DNA from: Ciona savignyi
Lineage: Eukaryota > Chordata > Ascidiacea > Phlebobranchia > Cionidae
NCBI GenBank assembly: GCA_000149265.1
Contig: CH003221.1
Location: 153,725-217,724 of the forward strand
Direction: 5' to 3'
Length of the DNA: 64,000 nt
Shown here: one piece after another, positions 12,535-26,100 of the stretch
Layout: each line of letters begins with the position of its first letter
Position numbering within the stretch: the stretch's first letter is position 1
Program-made: the position numbers and the translations under genes
The notes under the pieces: model-generated
What the model saw: the letters and a program-made list of their open reading frames with translations, nothing else
Told to the model about the DNA's origin: nothing
Databases searched by the model: none

Positions 12535-12540
12535 AATAAA
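12535..12540 (+). promoter_or_regulatory. Poly(A) signal AATAAA of the GPCR gene
   Basis: A canonical AATAAA lies 8 bases after the stop codon at 12524-12526, which supports that codon as the true end of the gene. Confidence 0.55.
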
Positions 12541-14139
12541 TTATTTTCATTAAAACGTTTCTTCGATCTTAAGTGCAGACTTCCTATTTAAAGGAGGAAA
12601 TAAGGAAAACTATAAAAGTATTGGATATAACTTTACTCTAACTGTAATCTCAACCCCAGCCCTAATACGAACCCAGGTACTAACCCTAAATCTAACCACG
12701 TATCTAAACCTACCCCTAACCCAAGCACTTACACCATATTTAACCCCAACATTCAATCAAACATCCCACACACCAGTTAGTAGTTTCCTTCCCTTTCACT
12801 TGTTCCACTCGTGAGAAAAGTTTTTAAATTCTATGACGTGTTTAAATGAACAAGACGTAGTAAGTGTTTGATATCATAAATTATTGTCAGAGCCACGCAT
12901 ACAAAATTCCCCCACTCAAATCATCAGCTTCCGCCATATATGGGCAACCACGGTTGGTGTGAGCGTATAGTGAGACGCCACGTTTCTGACGCCCAGATTA
13001 AATAGCTAACCGCATTGTTTTCGGTCGTTACATTTAGAATCAGTGGAATCCAATATACGTAACGTAAATCCAAAATAATAAGATGACGTTTCTGATTGTG
13101 CATTACCCAGTATTGTAGGTTAAGTCGTATTTGGTAATCAGCAGAAACTGCTTGATATTTTGCTTGGTTCTGTCTCATCATTCTAATGCATTCTGCGCAG
13201 ATGTGACATTACATTTGCTTAATCCGTACTGCGTCATGACATTAAAACGTAGCCCTGACATTCATTTCGCACATATTGCGACCGCTTAGCATTAACATTC
13301 TAACGCGTCGACCAAATTTCAAGTGAATCTTTTGTCATTCGGTGAAATAACCAGACAGCAAATACCGCGCATTGCTTATTCTGCTTAATCCCTATATAAT
13401 ACTACCACGAATGTAGATAAATTGTCGTTTGTTAATCAAGTAGCGAAACTATTTATTCAACTTGGATTTTAAATCCAATGTCGGCAATTAACCAAAAGTT
13501 GCATTATCTATAAAATGGGTCGTAAAATGTATGCCGAAAAGTATTAGTTATTTCCGTACACAAAGCATAGTAATACGCCAGGGGGCGATAGGTTAGCCGG
13601 TAGAACCACGAAAATAATCGTGCATGATTTCGTGTGATGTGTATTTTGATAAATTAAAAGAATAGTGATAGCTTCAAGCTAAACTCGTGTTGTTATATTC
13701 TTAACGACCAACTACTCACTGATTGCAACGGGAAATTGTATATAGTGTAAGCATCAGTGATCCAACATGGGACGCTTGTTAAGTTTGAGGATGTTTCTGC
13801 AAACCACATGTGTCGTATACCGTGGTGGGTCGCATTTCAATACTAACTATCCATCTCATTGGATTATTACTTCATTAATATGCTTTTTTCTTTAAAATAA
13901 GAGTAGCAATCTATATATCACCCCCTATTAACCGGTACAAGTAACGAACACAAGATGGGCCGCCAATCTCACCCCATCCACATTATGTACCACTCTCTTA
14001 GGACCTCTATGGACGTCTTGTATAAAAACGAATTCTTTCAAATTTCGAAAACGTTGTATTCGATCAAAGGGAAAAAATGCAAAATATTCCGACCCCAATA
14101 ATTGGCGCGATGTCAATATTTAATCGCTCATTTCGTCAC
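12541..14139. other. Intergenic stretch between convergent GPCR and PWP2 genes
   Basis: Apart from the CCCTAA-like element I see only AT-rich unique sequence and the two downstream UTRs. The short open frames here have no family match. Confidence 0.55.
12580..12800. repeat. AT/CCCTAA-like low-complexity element
   Basis: It holds a degenerate run of CTAACCC-like hexamers between ends rich in AAGGAGG and CCTTCC. It resembles the block at 59.88-60.07 kb and the core of the fold-back element at 47.6 kb. It is dispersed, so it is probably a MITE family and not a telomere remnant. Confidence 0.45.
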
Positions 14140-17100
14140 TTAGTCTGAACAAACAAGCATTGTGTCGTCATCACTATCGGTGTGACGTAACGAAGTATCT
14201 GCAAGACGTCGGTTGAGCTGTGCAAGTGATATGATGTATTGGCTCTGGTAGAAGTTGGCGTCCAAACTGGAATATATGATAATGTTGTTTTAGTCGAGCT
14301 GGCAACCTTTTAAATGCGTCATTGTGCCAACCATTGTTATGTACGGTTTGCATGGTCAACTGCCTAATTTGAATATTAGTAATTAGGACTGTTGATTTGC
14401 ATACTTTTATACAATTTGCATATGCTTTTCGAGTAGAGATTTTGCGTGCGCGTCAAATTAAGCGCAATGTATTGAAAAAGCCTATTGCGTGCCAGGGTTG
14501 CTGATAGAGGACTAGCGGGTCATGTAGTGTGCCATTGTATGAATAATATAATGAAAAGCAACTTCGCGTGCTAACCATTGTTATGTACGGTTTGCATATT
14601 CAACTATCTAATTTAAATATAAGTAAGCAGCAAAGAAAGTCTATTTATTACTTTTAGATTTAGCGTGCGCGTCGAATCACGTGGCGTGGCATTACAACAA
14701 CATATGCCGTGTCAGCGGTTGCCCACCACTTGGTTAGTGCGTCGCCTTCAACCGAACGGACTACTGGGTTCAGGTAAAGTGCCTTGTTCTCAAGGACACA
14801 ACCAACTAGCAGATTTTGAGTTAAAGACTCTTCGGCTGATACGCTAATGACTGCTGATCAGATCACCTCGCGTCCACCGTCGGGTTAGTTTTAGTTCAGA
14901 CGACGTCTGCTTAGCGACTTTTTCAAAACTAAAACAATTCGGGCAGTGATTGGTTTCGATATAACAACCTATGGTGAACCGACGTTAAAAACAGAAATAT
15001 TCGACTCTCATGACACCTGAAGCCACTTTTCGACTAACGATTGAATGAGCTATGAAGAAGCTTACCAGCCGAAATAACCACGCAATACATTGTTTTCACA
15101 CCCCAAATACAACCCCCGACCCCCCACACCCCAACTCACAGTTTGCAGATGGTCTCGGACTTTCGTGTCAAGCTCTTCTGTACGTGCCTCATGACCGCCA
15201 CCACGTGGTTGGAGTTGGATTTGAGGTGGGGACCATGTTTGGTGAGGATGGCTCGCATCCAGAGGAGGATGAAGTGAAGATGTGGGGAGGATTCCATCTC
15301 GGATGCGAGGAAATCGAGGAGTTTATCGACGTACGATGGGGGGAGGCGTTCACACAGAAGCTCGACTGCGAATTATTTTTCGAATTCCCGATTTAGGATA
15401 TTTATCTTTATCCCTGTGAATGGGAAAACCAAAAGGGTTAACACACAGGCAAGTCTGATCCCAACCAGTGGTTCAAATTGAAAGTTATGTCTGATCATAC
15501 TGCAATAACTCAAGACTCAACTGTGGGCACGAGGTCAAAATTCATTGTTTCGTGGGAGAAAGTATTTTTCAATTTTTAATATTGAGAAACGACAGAGGCC
15601 ATTATAGCACGATGAATCAACACATTCAGCTGGTATATTGCATGTGTGTTAAATACAAGTTCGACGTTCCCACAGTTTCTACCCAACCACCTACTGTCCA
15701 ACACACTCAATGCAATGTGCAAGACAACAAACTAGCTGCCGGCAGGTTTCGATCCCCAAACCTTCCAGCTTCACCCTCAAACCAACCAAACAACAAACGA
15801 AGACGTACTACTGCTGCTCGGCACGGCTTCCAATACTTCGCGGATCAGTGGTTTGTCGTTGAGTCGGAACGACATCATAATGGAACCACTGTATTCTTTT
15901 CTCTGTGGATATATTGTGATGTCACCATTATGGGGAATCCCCACAGCAACAATGATGTTGGTTTAATTATATTGGGTTCGTTGTTTAAATCAAAGAAATA
16001 TGGATGGATGAAAGAGAGGGTAGTAGCACATGGAATTGACTGACAGCTTGTGGGATTTCTCAGTGGATGGGAATACGACAGTTGGTACAAGCGACACCAG
16101 ATGCACCAAATATTGAACTTAAAACCTATCGGACCAAATCCAATAATTTCCCACTATGATGCGAGGGTGGTAGTTGAACCTGGAACCCCCCAATCATCCC
16201 AACAACCAATAATCGCATGACCCCAACCCACCCACCTGTGATGCATCGCGGATGCTCTCCGGTGTGATGTCCATGTTGAGGTTGAACGGGTCGAACACCA
16301 AGTTCGCGTCGAGTGAATATATGAGCAACCCCTCCGTGGATACCGCCGCCCACTCCCTTCCTTGGGGGTAAGTTGGGTTACAAGGGGGATTCCCGTGGTT
16401 ATCTCAGATGGTGGGGGGAACGCCTCGATCGTGGTTGTGAGCACGAGGTTATTCATGATGTCATCATACAGTCGTATAATACAATGCAACATATATGTCT
16501 TTCTACGACAAAAAAAACGATCCAATTTTCGACAAAAGCACAACCAGGAAACCAAGAAACAAACTATTTCATCTTTGTTCCACCAGACAGGTTTAGATCA
16601 ACACAAAATTTATCAAAAAAACTGTATTCTTCTCCAGGATAAAGTTGAAACCAATAATTCTGTCAACAGACATGTGGATACTGGTGGTGAATAGGTAAAC
16701 CCCCGCCCCCTAGGTAAATAACCCACCTGTGGGTGAGAAGCACACCCCCGACACCCGCACCTCATCATGGAACGCACGATTCCCCATGTCACCCACCCGA
16801 ACCCCGGGGAGTTTGATCTTCTCATCAGTGTCCATGTCAATCAACGCCGATGGACCGAACTCTGTCATCTTGCGCTTGTCCAGGAATTCCTGGATAAGAA
16901 ATATAAAGAAGAATTAGGTTCACCTCTGTGAATTGGAAACCACAAGGTAAGTTATCTCAGGGTAAGTTATCTCAGGGTAAGTTATCTCAAACCACAAGGT
17001 AAGTTATCTTATCATTGAAATACTTAATGCCCATAGTCGGGTTATCAGGGACATTGCAATGTGTTGTTTAAGGTTTGCCACCATGGGTTACTGGGTTCAG

Positions 17101-20100
17101 ACAAAAGCGTTTGGTCCATAAAGTCTTACAACTTGATTTCAACCTTACTGTACTGTTGAGGTAATCCGACGATTTCCCATGATTTAACACCAACCCCCTT
17201 AAATTTTGCAATTCCTTGATATCAACAATCGTCCTTCATAGTTTAAACAAATTGCTTCCACTCGATAACAATCAACCCACAACACAACACAACACCTCCA
17301 TCACCTCCCCATTACCTCCATCCCGTCAAAGGAGAAGTTGCTGGAAATTTCAAATTTCTTCATCAGAAGTTTGTTCTCCACGTGGTAGACGCAGACGTTC
17401 TTTGTTTGCCCACCTGGTGGCAGTAGTGGGTAACATATCGGGGTCAGCGACAAATACACAAGTGTGAATCAAGCTGTTGCGTTCGATCCGAGGATATCAA
17501 TGATTAATTTGTTTGAAGTTAAAGGTCTAATGCAGTGGTTCTTAAACTGAACTTAAATTGTATTATCTGGGCTTGCTGTTTGCTGATTTTCCTTCCAAAT
17601 GTTCTATTTGTACAGTTACTTCTTTATTTCCTTTTAAACATGTTTTTATTTATTTCTTTGTTTCAAACATTGATGTAAGTCAGATGAGAGTTATTTAAAG
17701 GAAGAGAAAAAAAAGTTTGAGAACCATTGGTCTAATGGTTTCTAAAATTAAAGGAACATTTGGTTATCCCATTCACAGGGATAAAACATAAATATCTCCC
17801 TATCTTAGTGTAATAGTGTAATTTTTGTTTTAATAAACAACTAATTATTTTTTAATTTTTTTATTTATTTTTTTATTCGGGATTAGCGGCCACGTCTAAT
17901 TTTAATAATTTATTGCTTGTTTTTAGACGTGTTCTAACGACTCTCGTTTTGCCGTTTTTTACCGTTTTCCAATTTTTTTTTTTAATAGTCCTGATTTATT
18001 TTTTCATCGTGGAAACAAAAAATAAACTAAACTAATCTCACAGATTCAAATAAAATAAATAAATCATTGATGAATAACAACAACCATCAAGCATAATGAA
18101 CCTGCGATAATAGCGCTTCCATCAGCTGTGTAGCACAGAGCGTCAAACGATTTTCCGAACGAACTTGTTTTCGCGGAAACTCTGTCCAACTCTCCACGAC
18201 CGCAACCGATGTCGAATCTGTGAAGAAACTTCAAGTTTAAACATCAACACAAGTTGCTCAGGGATGTTTGGGCAGATGAATCAAGCAGTGATTTTTCCGA
18301 GTTTTAAGTCCGGGGAGCCAGGGAGCAAACTTGTGTCCCTTCAAACCCTACTTTCAGAGTACAGCACAGATATAAAACTTTTTATTGTGGTTTTCTGGGG
18401 GGAAAATTTAACAATTTAAAAACAAAGTAGAACAAGCTACAGCTTTAGAATAAAAGTCAAAATGTCAATTGTTCAAAACTTTTGTTTGGGAATAATAAAA
18501 AAAGAAGTTTCGTTTTTATGTTAGTTATTTTTCAACAGGATCCATGAAAAGTTTATGTGTTTGCTAAGACTTTTTTTTGCATTAAGTTTACATTGAAACC
18601 ATCTGTGCACATGACAGTCCACCTGCAATCGACCGATCCATTCTGCGTTGCCGTCTTCACATCCCAGAACGTGATCTCAGCGTTGAGTGTCGACACGGCG
18701 AGTTCTTTCCCGTCCCCGCGGTACGTCACCGCCATCACTAGGTGGTGTTTCATTACATGGAGCAATTGACATTAAAATATGAAATGTTGTACGGTTGTGT
18801 GGAAGGCAATGGTTACTGCAGCCGATACATATACCGACTTCACATGCAAAAAAACGGTTCTAGTGACGAGCCCATCATTGGAATGAAACTAGGGTCGGCA
18901 AAAAAATATGAAAAAATATGGTTGTGTGGCAAAACCGACAAAATAAATCGTTGTCACAATTATCATCATTGGATATTGTGGCATCGAGGATAAAGTTTTG
19001 TTTATAGCTTCTTTTCATCAATATGGGGTTGGGTGAGTTGGGGTGAATAGGGGGTGTGATTGTATTTATCAAAATCTTTTATATGCAAAGTGCACTTGAC
19101 TGGATATCAGGGATAAAAATATTTTCCTGCAATTTTAGAACGCGATGCTCAATGCTACAAAATAATTGAGCTCTGTTCGTTCTCTCTAAAGCTGCAAAAG
19201 ATTGTGTTGGAACCACTGGAACATGGAACACCAACCATCGTGTCCGACATCAATCGACTCCCTCGCTCCTTTCTCGTCCCCGATCTTCCACAAGATCACC
19301 GTGCGATCCCACGATCCACTCGCAAGGAGGGATTCGCATGGGGAGAACTGAAGCGAGGAGACTGGGGCTTCGTGGCCTGCAGGAATCGTGAATGAGGATG
19401 TTCATGTTTCCCGCCATAATATTTTGAATGACAAAACCAAGGTGGTTAACACACAATCGTTAGATTACCTCGCGCTTATCACCAAGCCACCAGAGCTATT
19501 GTATAAAATTACTTTAGTTTTAGCAGAACCCATCATTCTACTGACAATGTCTGCTAAGTCTCCAAAGACACAACCTATTGCTGGTTTCAATCACACCCAC
19601 TTTAACATTTCGCCTTAATTCGCGCCGTTCACAGCTGCATGAGAACGATGATCAAAATGATCATGTGATAGTTTACGTGTTTTCATTTTTAAAATGAGCA
19701 CAAACTAATTTATTCATCTAAAACTGAACGTCAAAAAACGCGAAATCGGATGGATTTCAAAATTACCGGATAGATTTTTAAAATAGATGTGTGAGCATAG
19801 CTCTTCTACAGGAGTAAAATTATATCGAAAAAAATTAAACTTTTTATTTTAAAGTTTAAAATGTTACAAAAGAGAAACCCAACTACGATCATCAGTACAA
19901 ACCTGCCAGCACGTCCAGCAAGCGTCCGGTCCGCACCGACCAGACGAATACTTCGAAGGAATCGCGGGATCCAGCAGCCACAAGCTCCCCACTCCCATCC
20001 ACCCCCATGCACACAAACTGACTCGGCCTCGGGGACGTGAACGTGCGGAAGTTCCGGTATCTATTATGATGTCATAGTTGTTAAATAAGAGCATTTTATG

Positions 20101-23100
20101 AGATTGTTTGAACAATGGTGACAATAACATTGCCATGCAAACACAGCACAATCTCCACCTGCCTGCTAACCACTCCGCCAACATTTTTTAACCAAGGTTT
20201 ATTATCGAACCTAGACTCGTCAAGATTTATAACGCGGCCGTAACAATCCCGCCACACGATGAAGGTACCTGTGCAAATCGAAAGCTCTCACAGTGCCATC
20301 GAGTGACGAAGACATGATCACATGACCAGATGAAGTGAAGCGAACCGCCGTCACGGTTGACTCGTGCTCCGAGAATGTTACGAAACAGAATCCGTTGCTC
20401 GTGTTCCACACTTTGACCTGGAGAGTTGGGGTAAAAATTATCGGAAATTAACCCAGATGTTAGGCGCAAATAAGCTTCTTAACCCTGCCGTCCATTGTTG
20501 TAAACAATAATGTTTGTTTTAGAGCTGGATACGCGTGTATAAGATGGGCCGTTGTAGGACACTTCAGCCCATAACCATGAGAACCAGTTTGTTACTTTTG
20601 TTTCCCAGTTACTGGGAAAAAAAGTAACTGTAAAACACAGAAAATTGTCAGATTACCTCGCGATTACATGAGGGAGCGTTTCTAAAATTTAATTAACTGA
20701 GTTTTAAATTCAAATTGGAAGTTCCCATTATTCCATTCGGTTCAGGCAATGTCTGTTAAAGGCCTTGCCCTTGCACATAACCAACAAGCTAACGCAGGTT
20801 TGTACAGCACCACCGTTAAACTGATGGTCCGATACGCCACCAATGATCTGGGCTGGCAACATTGACATCATATCCACCATATCAACCTGGTCAGTGCTTG
20901 ATGCGAGGATTGCGATTCGTATACGACACGTGAACCCACCTTCCCATCCTCACCCCCTGTCACAATGAACCTCCCATCGGGTGAATAATCGAGACAACAC
21001 ATCCCGTTCGAATGGCCCTGCTGCTTCAATATGTACGACTCGCTCTGCCACTCCCACACCAGCAGTTGCCCCAGGCCGGTGGAGCCGAGTGCGAGCCAAT
21101 CACCCGTCACGTTGAACGCAGACGCCGTGATCTGATGCTCAGATATGCTGCAATGTCGGGATATTAATGTTTATATCCGTGAATGAGAAACCAAGGGGGT
21201 TAACACACAGGCAATCGTCAGATTACCTCGCGCCCATCGCAAAGCACTTAATGGACATTTCCTGAAGCCAGCATTCCAATTATAACCAACACTCTGCAAT
21301 ATCTCCCACAACTAGTTGCAAGTAATCACACACTGATTTCCCAACTCTTCGAACCTGAGAGAATGGATGAGATTGAACTCGGGCATCTCATGGATGTGGA
21401 ACGATCCGGATGCCAAACCTGTCACCAGGATGTGAGTCTTGGGGTGGAAGGCTGTGCTGGTGACGTGGTTGAAATCTCCTTCCTTGTTGAAGAAGTATCT
21501 GGGGGGAGTGGATGTTAGAATATGGGGTGCTATACATTCATAACTTCATATATGCATTGACTTATTACAATTCCTCATTGAACACTAAATATTTTGACCA
21601 ATTTAAATTCATGGCCTTTCAAAATAACCAGGAACAAATAGTTCAATCCAGTAATGTGAACTAAATAACATAATAATGCTAATATGGCAATGTACAGATT
21701 TTATATAAGTAAAAGACTCACAGTGCTGTAATGATGAAATAAATATAAATATCTCTTATTTATGCATAAATTAATATTTGTTTTAAATAGCGCAAGCTTT
21801 TCTGCAACTACTTAACCAAGAATGGCCTAATGTTGGAAAAGATTAATTAGTTCTGAATATTTTGACATTGATCATAGAAATAATACTCATTTTACATTTT
21901 TTTTTTCAGAATAATACATTATTTCTTTACTGTAGAAGTCTTCATGATTGTTACTCAACCTACCATTCTGCACAAACCGAAATATAAGTCATGTATGAAA
22001 ATGAACTAACTTTGCAACTCGTTTGTACAAAATCTTTGGTTTCTTGGTTTCCGATTCATCCAAGTCTTCTTTTTCCTTTGTTCCCACCGCATCCACATCC
22101 TCTTCCTGGACTTCCTCAGTGTATGGGATCACTCTGAGGAGCAAATCATTGTAATCGCTGGGAGTAAGGATCAGTTCATATTCTTCCCTTATATTCACTT
22201 GATTATGAGGATAGGATACACTTTGAGTTTGGAATAATTGAAAGCTGACAATTGCCAGATTCCCTTTGTGGTAAATATGATGGCGGTATTGCTATAGTTT
22301 CGTAGGAACTAATGATTTCACTTGATTCAGGCAATGTAAGCTAGTGCCTTACCCAATGACAAACGGACTAGCTATCGGTTAGTTGCGATTCCACCACCCA
22401 GATGGTCGGACACACTACACTAAGTCACATAGCCAGGTAATTATGTGTTTAACAAGATTTATACAACAAGTCACTATAGAGTTATGTTAAAAATTTAGTT
22501 TAGTTTATTCATTCTTGTCCCACTATTAAATAATGGCAAATGAAGCAAACCACGACACAGAAACAGGAAAACACAGCAAAACGAACAGTCTTTAAACACG
22601 TTATTAAAAACTTCTGATGCAAGTCAACTCAATTCGTCACTCAGCCAAGTAATATTGGTTGATATAGCTAAATATTCGGTGGAACAGTATATTTTAATTT
22701 TTTAAACCCGGATAAGTTTCGAACCCATGCCTTGCACAGCACTACAACAGTTTGTATATTCAAGTATTTTACCAAGTATTCGGCCACACGATCGCAAATA
22801 AATTGAAACATTAAAGTTGAAGCTTACTTGTCGGATTGTGCGGGTTTGAGTCCCTCTAGTGGCGTATCACACTCCCACACGTTCAACGCTCCGTCTCGAC
22901 TCGTTGTGTAGATGTCCAGCGAGTTCAGCTCGAAGAAACAACCTTTGTGGAGTATTTGTTATGATATCATGCAACAAAATCACAGTTAGGAGCTGTGAAT
23001 TCGACCAGCTAGGCTGTTTGTGGGACATGAATACAGTATGGATCGAAATGCAGATTGTATATGTGGTGAATGAATTTACGAACACATAGGACTTGAATAT

Positions 23101-26100
23101 TTTTGTTACTTCGATCCATACAGGTTTGAAGTATTTTGTTCCATATATTACATGATTACAAGTCATGGGAAATTATATCCTGGAAACAGCAGGATTTCCC
23201 TCTTATTAACTTAACAATAGATATGAGGCGCACAATGAAGCAACAACATATCTGTGCAACTTTACAGTGTTATGGTCGAATATTTATACTTTATTACCAG
23301 GATTGGAAAATGCCAGGGATAACAGTAAAACGATTCGTGACTATGAATCAGGTGATTGCAGGTTCGAATCCTGGCAGGATTGTTTAGCTTTAAACTTTCA
23401 CCTTTTCCCGACAGATTAGCTTGGGTGGCTTTATGCGTCAGCCAAAAGGTTGCAGGATCAAAACTGATAGTCAGTTGTGTCCTGGGGCAAGAGATTTAAC
23501 AGACGTTACCTAAACCCAGTGGATCAATAAGTTCTACTAAATGAAAAAAAACAACCTAACCAGGCATAACACACTGATGATTGTATGTGTGTTAACACAC
23601 GTTTTCCCACTCACAAGAATAAACATGAATATCCGATCATAAAACTATTAATTTGGGTTCAGGCGATGTCTCTCTTGCCCAAGTTATTTAGCCAGACTAG
23701 TATAACCGAGCCATACATCGCAATTCTATATCAACCCCATGTTAAATATGAGGTTCATCAATCAACATCAACCGACCGACAATTTCATCTTTATGAGCCC
23801 CGAGTGAATAAACAACGAGATTGTCGCACTTTATTGCGGCGTACACACGTGTGTTCATGTCCAATCCTCCAACAGCAAACGCTCTGCGTAACATACATGG
23901 TCAACTTTCAAATATATATCTGGTCAGTTGGATCAGTGTGTGCTGGCTAAGTGGTCGATACCAGTCACTGGCATGGCAGCCGGTTCTTCAAATCACTTAA
24001 CCATTGAACCCAGTGAATTAATTGGTTCTACTAAGTTAAACAACTCAATTCTACACAACACACTATAATAGCTCATGTAATCAAACTGTGGATGCAAGGT
24101 GATCTGATGCTCATTTATTACTGCAAGTGAATAGCTGCAAGTCAAAGTCACAGATGATATAGGGAACGGGAGGGTTATTTTAGCCTGAGGCCCCAGGTCA
24201 ACTAATGCTGGTTTGTTTTGCCCACAAAGATACTCCTTTGCACCCAAGTTTCGTAACTATTTATCCAAGTTTCAATCCATAAATACCTCTGGTAACCTGA
24301 AAAGTTTTCCTTAAAACAAATTTCCAGTTCCCATATCAAAATATCTCCACTTATCCCACCGTCACCTGCTATCAGACGTCCAATCGATACAAGTTGTATC
24401 GTTGTACGCTCCGTAGAAAGTCCGGATGAGTTTGAACGGATTGAGTTCCCGGTTTCTCCCAGGAGCGTGGTACACCAGGACCAGGTTGTCTTTCGTCACT
24501 GCAAACTTGGAGCCATCGGGGCTGAACCTGGGGGGGTGGGGAGTTTATTTGGTACAATCGTCCTCGGTCTGTACATTACATTATGTTTTCTACACACAGT
24601 ATGTTTTCAAGTGTGGTTCCACAATGGTGCAACAGACGGTTACATTACATTAATATGGGCGGGTCCACATTAGCTACCGAGACCAGGAATTTAGGCCATG
24701 GAAGGTCCTCGGTCTGTAGCAAAAGGCTTGTTGGATCGCAACCAGGTAGTCGGTTGTGTTATTGTGCACTTGGGGTTAGAAATTCAATTGACATGAATTG
24801 ACATAAATTTTCGGAGTAAAAAGAATTATGAGGAAGAATGTCAAAAGACTTGGTGTAGACATGGTTTTAGGAAGATCCTTATCAGAATCAGGTTAGTTTT
24901 TAAAATTATTCCAATAAACTATATGAACAAAACTCATTTCTTCCCAACCACAACTCACTTGATACATTTGATCGGCTTCCTGAAGTGATGAGTGTGGAGC
25001 ACGGATTTGCTGATGAAACTGATCAAAGAAGCTTCTCCCTCTACAAACTCAATATATTACAGCATAGCTTGGTGGGTTAGCTTGGTGGAAGTTCTGGAGC
25101 TAGCTAGTCAGCTGCTTGGGCAAGGCACTTACTGGACATTGCTTGGACCCAGCGAATTAATGGGTTCTATCTTATGAAAGGAAATCATATACAACGCACT
25201 TTAATAGCTCCGGTAACCCGACAGTGAACGCAAGGTGATCTGACGATTGCCCGTGTGTTAACTCCCTTGGTTTTCCCACAGGGATAAACATGAATATCTC
25301 CTATCACACATAGAATATCATAATATTTCCTTGGAATTCTTCTGCCAGTTCAAAATAATTTACCTTCATCAACGAGGATGGCAGTGCATCCATCTGGTGA
25401 CACAGCCACACACACAATGTTGTATTTTGTTGTCACTGGTAATGTCTCCGACTTGTTGCTGCATATATAATTATTATGAAATCAGGTTTTATTTTTCTAT
25501 TAAACAGCCAAGAAAAAAAAAAATTTTTCGTTAATTTTACAAACAAAACAGGAGGGAAATACACTCAAAGTTCTCAGCAACACAAACCTTTTCAGATCGA
25601 ACAACGATATTCGATTTCCCACAGGACTGACGAGTGAATCTCCATTGTTTATGAACGTCACGTTTCCTTTGCGGTAAACTGTGCCGACCAGGTTCGAAAA
25701 CTACAATGGATTTTATGTTTAAAAATAAAAAAATAAGGTCAAGGTACAGTTTGCCCAAAACGTTAAGTTATAGCTTAGGTGAATGACTACAGGTTTGAAA
25801 CTGGTCAATAGATAGTCGGTTGTGTCGTTTTGCAAGACACTTAGCAGACATTGCCTAAACTCAGTGCATGACCAGGTCTTACAAAAACTGAAAAGAAAAC
25901 ATGAATATCCCATTTAACTTTCAAGTACAACCTGTTGCCACAACCACTAGCATCCAACTTAACATCTGTGTTGTGTCAAGAACTATTAGGTGAGTCTTAA
26001 CTTAACATCCAACATATTTGGATTGTCACAAGGTAACATCACAACAATTGTTTAAAATACAACGTGGTCTGTAGAACCAAACACCAAATCACCTTGTAAT

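Noticed and set aside
12640-12780. Interstitial telomere from the CCCTAA-like runs
   Set aside because: The units are degenerate and recur at two other loci, one with inverted ends, which fits a transposable element better.
15053-15110. Minus-strand reading CIWGVKTMYCVVISA resembling the end of PWP2
   Set aside because: No AG acceptor lies between it and the preceding exon. The exon at 14140-14266 fits phase and family alignment and ends in a proper stop.
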